From: Panicum virgatum
Lineage: Eukaryota; Streptophyta; Magnoliopsida; Poales; Poaceae
NCBI RefSeq assembly: GCF_016808335.1
Contig: NC_053149.1
Span: forward strand, 21,694,451 to 21,758,450
Direction: 5' to 3'
Length of the DNA stretch: 64,000 nt
How positions within the stretch are numbered: position 1 is the stretch's first letter; every line of letters begins with the position of its first letter. Both the position numbers and the translations under genes were made by a program. This document shows positions 57,701-64,000 of this stretch, one piece after another. The notes beneath the pieces are model-generated. The model was not told the DNA's origin. It saw only the letters and a list, made by a program, of their open reading frames with translations, and did no database searches.

Positions 57701-59247
57701 TTAAGGTCTTTTATGGCATAGGCACAAGAATTGAAGCACTCTCGTTGTGGCAAATAGAGTATGGTGGCTCCTTGATAAGGTGAATCTATCTCGACAGCTC
57801 GGGAAGAAATATCTAATAATACTTTATGTTTAATCACCCAATCCATGCCCAAAATAACATCCATGCCTTCTAAGTTCAATAAGATCAAATATGTCTTTAT
57901 CAATTTGCTACCCAACTTAATTGGCACATGTCTAATAATTTGATTGGAAGCTATCTTCCCACCAGGAGTTGCTATCATGTAAGATCCCTTGGTATGACAA
58001 AAATCCAATCCTATCCTTGCTCCAAATTTGGCACTTATAAAACTATGAGTTGCACCAGAATCAAATAGTATGACTGCGGGTTTATTGTGGATAGAAAAAA
58101 TACCCGACATGACTGGTGCTCCTTCAGGAAGCTCTGCAAAAGTGGTGAAATTAACTCGCCCTTGTCGGACTTGCATCATTTGCCTTTTGCCCTTGCCCTT
58201 GTTGTTGTTCTGATTGGAGTTCTGCCCTGGATAATTCTTTTTGGGCTGCGGACAATTCTTGGCAAAGTGGGATGTACTGCCGCAGTTGAAGCATCGATTA
58301 TCACCATTCCCACGATTGAACTGTGGGGCATTTGACCATTGGCCAGACTGCTGCTGCTGAGGCTCTGGAAGTCTGAATCCTCCTTGCTGCTGAGGCGGCC
58401 TAAAAACAAGCCTGCCCGTTGGGGCATTTCTCTGTGGAGGTCTTGGTGGAGTATTCTGCCCCAGATGATATCTCGGTGGCTGAGCACTCGAGGGTCCTAT
58501 TGGTACCTTTCGCTTCTTCTCAGTATGATGTGCAGCAATATAGTCGTATTGAGTAATGGCCAGATTGACTAGCCATTGTATGTATTTGGCTGAATAAGGT
58601 TCAGGCGTTCCTTGAGCTTGGTATTGAGGCCACGTCGAAAATGATCGCACTTCTTGGCGTCAGTATCAGCATGATGGCCCGCATACTGGCACAGTTGATT
58701 GAAGGCCTGTGCATATTGAAGAACAGTGCGGGTTTCTTGATTCAGAACCAAGAACTCATTTTACTTTCTCTCAATGAGTCCATCAGCGATATGATGTGAT
58801 CTGAAGGCATTTCGGAATTCCTCCCAAGAGATGATATGTCCAGCAGGCTGCATCGCACAATAATGATCCCACCATATACGTGCAGGACCACGAAGTTGCT
58901 GGGCGGCAAAATGGGCCTTGTTTGCATCAGCACAAGGTACCGCTAGCAAAGCAAACTTGGAATCAATAGTGCGGAGCCAAGCATCAGCGTCCAGTGGTTC
59001 ATCGGCCTTGCTGAATAGTGGAGGTTGGGTACCAAAGAATTCCTGGTAACCCGCTGGTTGTGCATCACGTCCTCCATGCTGCTGGTAGCGTGGCTGATTC
59101 TGCTGCCCTTGAACCAGCTGACGAAGCAATTCAGTTTGCATGGTCATTAGTTCGGCCAGATTTGACGGGGGGTGGCGGTGGCTGCTAAGATCCACTGCCA
59201 GCTTCACGACCGAAACCGTCAGGCATTCCATGAGTATGACCAACCAT
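54755..59247 (-). pseudogene. gag-pol of Tekay-C, several breaks
   Basis: The domain order is the same as Tekay-A. The gag N-terminus starts at ATG 59247, right after TTACAG, and soon changes frame. Further gag breaks lie near 58745 and 58570-58650. The zinc knuckle ([14 protein letters not shown]), protease ([12 protein letters not shown]) and RT with intact FIDD are in 58650-56797. A frameshift in an A7 run at about 56800 precedes RNase H (56800-56435), and a Trp-to-TAG change ends that piece. Integrase (IISDRGAQF, DGQTERINQ) and chromodomain (MYKIQWNHHTEEEATWE) are open in 56428-54755. The key catalytic residues survive but no single protein can be made. Confidence 0.88.
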
Positions 59248-59300
59248 CTGTAATTATGGAAGACATCCATTAGATACATCATTCTTGCTCCCAAAATCAA

Positions 59301-59890
59301 TGGTATGTGTAACGATCATACATTGGATCGCAAAATAAAATTAGCAGTACTTAACAAATTATGGCGTAACAAAACATGCACAACACACATTTTGATCAAC
59401 CAGAATAATACAGAATTGGTCAACTGTTAGATAACTTCATGATCCCTCGTATTGATACTCAACGCTGAGAGCAAAATGGTAAAGAAGATAATCTAGCAAT
59501 ACACTCTTCATCGTTCTGTGCTACGCTGCTAATCAACAGAAATCATAGTAGTGATTGGACTATAAATATAGTCTCACAGATTCAATAGGCTATAATTTGA
59601 TGAGCACCCATGCCACAAAATTTGCAACATCTTTAGTATTCATCAAACAGCCTAGAAATGCACAAACGAAGAGATTTGGCGAGTAGGAAAATCATGATTT
59701 CCAAACTGGTAGCTGCTACTTACATTACATCCAAAGTAGCCTTTTTCTTACAACCTAGCATTACACACCCTTACCACATATGTTACAACAAGTGGTACTC
59801 CTTCCTAGGGCTATTTTAGAACATCTTCTTCCCTATGTACATATACTACAACAAGGAAGATCACAAGCTATCTAGGATATCCTAAGATGC
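59301..59890. other. Tekay-C spacer between orf0 and gag
   Basis: Non-coding, AT-rich. It corresponds to 25430-26080 in Tekay-A. No feature apart from the acceptor at its gag end. Confidence 0.5.
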
Positions 59891-60793
59891 CTAGAAGTCG
59901 TTGAGGTTGCCCACAGAGGAAGCACTGCCGAAGGAAGAGTCATCCGGCTGAGGGTTAGGCTCAGCATGCGCGTGCTCAGAATCTATATCTGAAACTCCCT
60001 CCATCTCCGCTGGGTCCTCTTCTGCTGCTGCAGGCTCGGCTGGAACAACTGGTTGCTCATGGAGCATACCAACATGGGCCATAGCATCATCTAGATCCGC
60101 TTGGATCTCATGCACCTGCCCCTGAGGAAAACCAATCACTGTGTTGCGCTACACTATTTCAGCACCATGCTCCATAACCTGATGCTCAAACTGTACAATG
60201 GCATGATCTCTTCCCGCAACAGCATCCTGAAGTCCCTGGATCTGAGTGTCTCTCAAACGAAGACCTCGCTGGAAAGTCCGGGCCAAGTCTATCACTTGAT
60301 CCATATGCCTCTGCTGAAGAATCTGATAGTGGGACTGGGCATTCATATACCTGATTACCGCCTGAATAGTCTCCTCAGCTACATCTCCAACTAAGTGCCC
60401 AAAGTGTGTGGTCCTGAAGAGTCACTCTGCGTTACCAGCACTGACAGCCGAAAACAAACCAATAGAGTAAGTGGCTACTTCATCGGGATGGTGCTCACAA
60501 AAGGTAGTGATAGCTTTGAGAGCTGCTGTCTCAAAAGCATCCACAAGACGATATCCAACCACCTCAATCTCAATAGGCGGCCAAGCCAAGGTGGGGTGCT
60601 GAGGAATGGTCATGTTGACTCTGCTCTTCTGAACTCCGTCCTTAGAAAACTGTCGTCCTATGTACCGGGGTGGGTCTGGGTAGTGGAAAGTACGGAGCGT
60701 ATCCCACAAAATCCTCGGATAGCCCTCCCAGTACAAGCAATCAGTATGAGCATTTCCCTCCTCACCCCAAAAGACATTGTGACAGTCCGCCAT
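59891..60793 (-). pseudogene. orf0 of Tekay-C, broken
   Basis: The start at 60793 (MADCHNVFWGEEG) follows ATTCAG. Shared with Tekay-A are CLYWEGYPRILW, VNMTIPQHP, TFCEHHPDEV and SIGLF, then a coiled-coil part and an acidic tail (EGVSDIDSE). Stops or frame changes near 60421, 60348 and 60140 divide it in three. The N- and C-terminal motifs recur in two diverged elements, which argues that orf0 was once under selection. Confidence 0.75.
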
Positions 60794-60796
60794 CTG

Positions 60797-61372
60797 AATC
60801 CAAAAAGATTCAAATGTGAGCTAAATAATCATCTCAAGACTTCTCAAATATAACTTTAAGAAGACTGCGGTAAAGCAAATGTGATTCTGATTCAAAAGGC
60901 TACTAGGCTCAGGGAGTAAACAAACTACAATTGGTACTGGTTCATCATTTGAGATTCTATAGAACAACAAGATCATTATAACATCGAGATGGGGCTAGGG
61001 ATGAAGGCATGACTCAAATCCATCTTTTTCATCCAAGAAAATCTAAATGTTTCAACAAGCATGCTCCTAATATCAAGCTTTAACTCAAATCATGGTTTAA
61101 ACATACTAACTCATAACCATGAAGATCCACACTAGAAATTCCTTAAAAAGCTCATGATTTCAAAGGCTAGGAATTAATTCAAACATCAGCAAACTTATGC
61201 ATGCACGTCCTAATCGTCCTCACAAGAAAAACAATTGCCAACTATCGTTGGGCTTACGTAGTTAGCACGGTGGCATACATAAATACGGCTCTCTCTATAT
61301 AGCTAATCGATAAATTCTAACCGTTCTTAACTTATCGAATAGCGGTTAGTGTACCTACAGAAAATTGACAGA
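60797..61372 (-). other. Tekay-C leader/intron region
   Basis: Non-coding sequence between the structured leader and orf0, without a recognisable element. Confidence 0.4.
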
Positions 61373-61391
61373 ATATATATATATATATATT
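61373..61391. repeat. (AT)n microsatellite
   Basis: A run of about nine AT units in the leader of Tekay-C. Tekay-A and Tekay-B have only TATATAAAAT at this place. Confidence 0.8.
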
Positions 61392-61395
61392 GAAC

Positions 61396-61790
61396 CTTTC
61401 ATGCCAGCACTCATGAAAGCGTTCCCATACAGTACCGCTCGCTATAGAAGCGGCAGCCATACAATTTCCGCCGTATGGCCAACGTTAACATACGCCACTG
61501 AGATAGCGTATTCACAAGTTCCTTTACTCCCAATATAATCGACCGATGGTCGGTATATTGGCAGCAGATCAAGTAGGTCACTGCTTCAGCGCAGCGTTCG
61601 GTTCGCATCGCCGACGGGAAGGTCAGACTCCCTCAGCTGACTGAGTACACTTTACTTCCAATATAGTCAACTAATAGTTGGTATATTGGGAGCACCTCAA
61701 GTAAACCACTGCTTGAGGGCAGTGTTCGGCTCGCATCACCGATGGGAAGGTCAGACTCCCTCAGCTGGCTGAGGATCCTTACCTTCTTAC
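61396..61790 (-). ncRNA. Structured leader RNA of Tekay-C, part duplicated in tandem
   Basis: The stems correspond to Tekay-A: CTTTCATG/CATGAAAG (61396-61419), CCGCT/AGCGG (61435-61453), ATACGC/GCGTAT (61490-61511), then CCAATATA/TATATTGG with inner CGACC/GGTCG (61530-61561). The latter half recurs as a second unit, with CCAATATA/TATATTGG and inner CAACT/AGTTG at 61658-61689 and CCTCAAG/CTTGAGG after it. Two donor-like sites, AAG|GTAAGG and AAG|GTAAGA, start at 61782 and 61790. Confidence 0.65.
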
Positions 61791-62045
61791 CTTAGTGTAG
61801 GTGCATCGTTACAGAAATTAAGGGTTGCTTGTGAGTATAGTTTGACAAAAATGTAAAGTGCTGGGAGTCAGATATAATAAACCATACATAGATAGCCACC
61901 TGATAAAACCCATAATTTCCCTAGGGCTTTACGCTTTAAGCACAACTCTTAACGAAACTACGTTGGTTTCAGAAATACCTTGTTGTTCCAATTTTATATG
62001 GAAATCGATTTTTAAGGTTCCAACACCTCTGGTATACACTTGCAA

Positions 62046-62057
62046 GCTCTGATAACA
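62046..62057 (-). other. Primer binding site of Tekay-C (tRNA-iMet type)
   Basis: TGTTATCAGAGC on the minus strand, one base different from the iMet complement. Confidence 0.75.
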
Positions 62058-62059
62058 GC

Positions 62060-64000
62060 TGTGGTAGAACCACCTGAATTAACCCGGCTCAAGTGCGCTG
62101 GCCATCACCATAAAGGCAATACCGGCTCAAACGCACTTCCAACGGAACAATTCTTGGTCTGTCGGGTAACGTCCTGATGCAACAACCAGATTTCGGATTG
62201 AACAAGCGTACCCCGCACGAAGGCGAGTCCAGAGATATTACAACCACAAATTTTACAACACAGGCATAAAGATTATTACAATAAGTTCAAAGCATTATTA
62301 CAAGTACAAACTTAGTAAAACAGTTATACAAGCCAAGTAAAAGGTTTAGAGTTTAAACAGCGGAAGATAAAACACGATGGCTACAACACGTCGCAAAAGG
62401 ACACCAAGCTAGCCCAAGCAAGTTATCACTTGTCAGGGTCATTGCCGGCCGAAGACGGATCCCACTCTACGGACCAGCCAGCAGGCAAAGAGCAGGGGTA
62501 GGTCAAGCTAGCAATCTGATCCTCAAAACTCATACCTGAAAAAGGTTTCAATAGCAAGGCTGAGTATTCTAATACTCAGCAAGAATTAACCGTCAACGGA
62601 TATACTTAGTCCACCTTATCTAGACTATGCAGGTTCTGTGAGGCTCTGGGTTTCTTTTGCTAAAAAGCAATAAAGAGTAGGTCCTTAATTTCAAATTTTA
62701 GCTTTCAGGATTCTAGTTGATTAACCATTCTATGTAAGCATCTAACTCTACTCAACCATGGTAGAACTTTAGTCAAACATTAAGATTGATCATAATAATG
62801 TTGCTCTTATTACTCTGTGTGGCAAAGGGATCAAGCAGTCCCAAACCGTGAGAAACGGACAATTCAAATCGAATTCATTGACCTGACCAGGCAGACCTAA
62901 CACACACGTTTGGAACACCGTCGGGTAGTTCCCAAACAACCATTTACCTTTCATTCCGGCTTGTGGATAAGGTCACTCTCCCCGACTACAGGGCACCATC
63001 TTCCTCCCTGCAGCCGCGGTGTTGCACAACATAAACATAAATAAAACCTATCTCTAAGAGAGAGTGAGAGGTAATATCCACTCCGCGGTCCGATCAGCTA
63101 CTAGGCTTACCGCGTACCATATTTACGGCATGTGGCTAGTACATTCAAAAAATTAACCACCACTAGCACACACCGCGACCTTATCAAATTCATCAACACA
63201 GACGAACTTCAACAAATCTGTCCGTGATCCTTATAGTGATAGCAGTAAGTAAAACAAGTAACTCCTATAAAGCTCGCGAGTGACAGGCAATCACCCGACT
63301 TTTACCGGTCCTATAAGCATAGCAAGTAATCGAACTCAAGTCTAGTGTTCAGCACAAAGGTTCCTAGGATCATGCATCTATGGTTTCAATTCAACTCCTA
63401 AGAACTGTAAATGCACAAATAAATAATATATAAAGTGCATAATTTGAAAACTGGGTTATGTCCGGGGCTTGCCTTCTCGGTAGTCGCTAGCTAACACAGC
63501 CTTGGGCTCTTCCGAACTTTGGTCCGGAGCTTCAGTTAGATCAATAGCGTTCACCTGGGCTTCTGGATCACCTCCGTTAGACTCTGGAATCAGCTCGTAC
63601 GTCCCGTCAGCTAACACCGAAGTATCTATATGTGATGCAAGAACAGTATTATAAACACACTCATATCACGATAAAGTTATAGTCTAACAAATAGCAAACA
63701 ATCGTATCACATGGGCAATCATTTATAAAGTAGATAACTAACAATTCTAACTACACAAGGCATCATGATCAACGGCACAAGAGAAGCTCACTGACTTCAC
63801 AAACAAGTGATAGTTGTTTCCTAAAGCAAGTAAATCTTGGTTTGTTAAATAAATAAACAACTCAGCACACATTCAGTAGAAAAATCAGAAAAAATTTCAT
63901 CAAACAGAAGGCAAACATAGTAATCTATCCTGTAAAAATCATGCCAATTAATGCAGCCATTTATTCAGAACAATTCAAATATTCAGACTACACCTAGAAC
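62060..64000 (-). repeat. 5' LTR of Tekay-C, cut by window end
   Basis: It matches 50967-52907 with scattered differences. The promoter part lies outside the window. Confidence 0.88.

Larger units (their letters stand above)
50967..64000 (-). mobile_element. Tekay-C: third Tekay-type retrotransposon (runs off the window)
   Basis: The left LTR is 50967-54721 (3755 bp). The interior has gag-pol, orf0, leader and primer site. The second LTR starts at 62060 and is cut by the window end after 1941 bp. It sits in the intron of the second MEG-like gene at the position matching 7817/7818, and GATCA (50962-50966) is the expected target duplication. Gag-pol and orf0 are broken in several places. Confidence 0.9.

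Noticed and set aside
11..64000. CRISPR arrays, rRNA genes, bacterial operons, endogenous pararetrovirus
   Set aside because: No regularly spaced repeats, rRNA words or caulimovirus-type movement or coat protein motifs seen. All RT sequences carry LTRs and Ty3/gypsy domain order with integrase.

Overview
This is nuclear DNA from a grass (Poaceae), most likely a panicoid. It contains no bacterial-style genes. Almost all of it is nested LTR retrotransposons of grass Ty3/gypsy lineages (Athila, Tat/Retand, Tekay/Del chromovirus), plus two MITEs and one small host gene family. The host gene is a two-exon gene for a secreted cysteine-rich peptide resembling the maize MEG / embryo-surrounding-factor family. 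It is present twice: an apparently intact copy at 7495-8022 (minus strand) and a broken copy whose second exon lies at 50643-50818. Both copies sit beside the same Tat-type retroelement, integrated at the same place, so the region looks like a segmental duplication that was later shredded by insertions.

Layout. 1-3199: 3' end of a degenerate Athila-like element on the plus strand (integrase, a downstream ORF, non-coding tail, LTR fragment). 3200-6438: gag and 5' LTR of Tat-like element X1 (minus strand, pol missing). 6439-7494: flank shared by both duplicate copies, with a 17-bp-arm hairpin. 7495-8111: intact MEG-like gene. 8456-9249: a MITE split by a Mutator-like MITE. 9371-10645: Athila-type solo LTR with a perfect 5-bp target duplication. 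11093-49869: second Tat copy X2 (minus strand), read from the right as 5' LTR, gag, pol, 3' LTR. X2 is split by two whole Tekay elements. Tekay-A (16510-32771) has about 4.4-kb LTRs, orf0 and a nearly open gag-pol. Tekay-B (35502-49575) has 4.6-kb LTRs and a gutted interior. 49870-50966: second copy of the shared flank and exon 2 of the second MEG-like gene. 50967-64000: Tekay-C, inserted in that gene's intron and running off the window.

How the parts work together. The three Tekay elements share one design: very long LTRs with a GC-rich promoter, a PBS for initiator tRNA-Met, a long leader, an extra coiled-coil ORF (orf0) before gag in A and C, then gag-protease-RT-RNase H-integrase-chromodomain. 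Two things stand out. The leaders carry a series of hairpins whose stems are kept by compensatory base changes between A, B and C, so a structured RNA is conserved there. Both the orf0 and the gag start codons directly follow a splice-acceptor-like CAG, and a donor-like site lies upstream of the hairpins. This suggests spliced mRNAs that drop the hairpins and an unspliced genomic RNA that keeps them. Tekay-B has lost RT and RNase H but has near-identical LTRs, so it was probably mobilised in trans.

All calls come from reading the sequence by eye. No alignment, folding or database search was run. Lineage names rest on recognised motifs and domain order.
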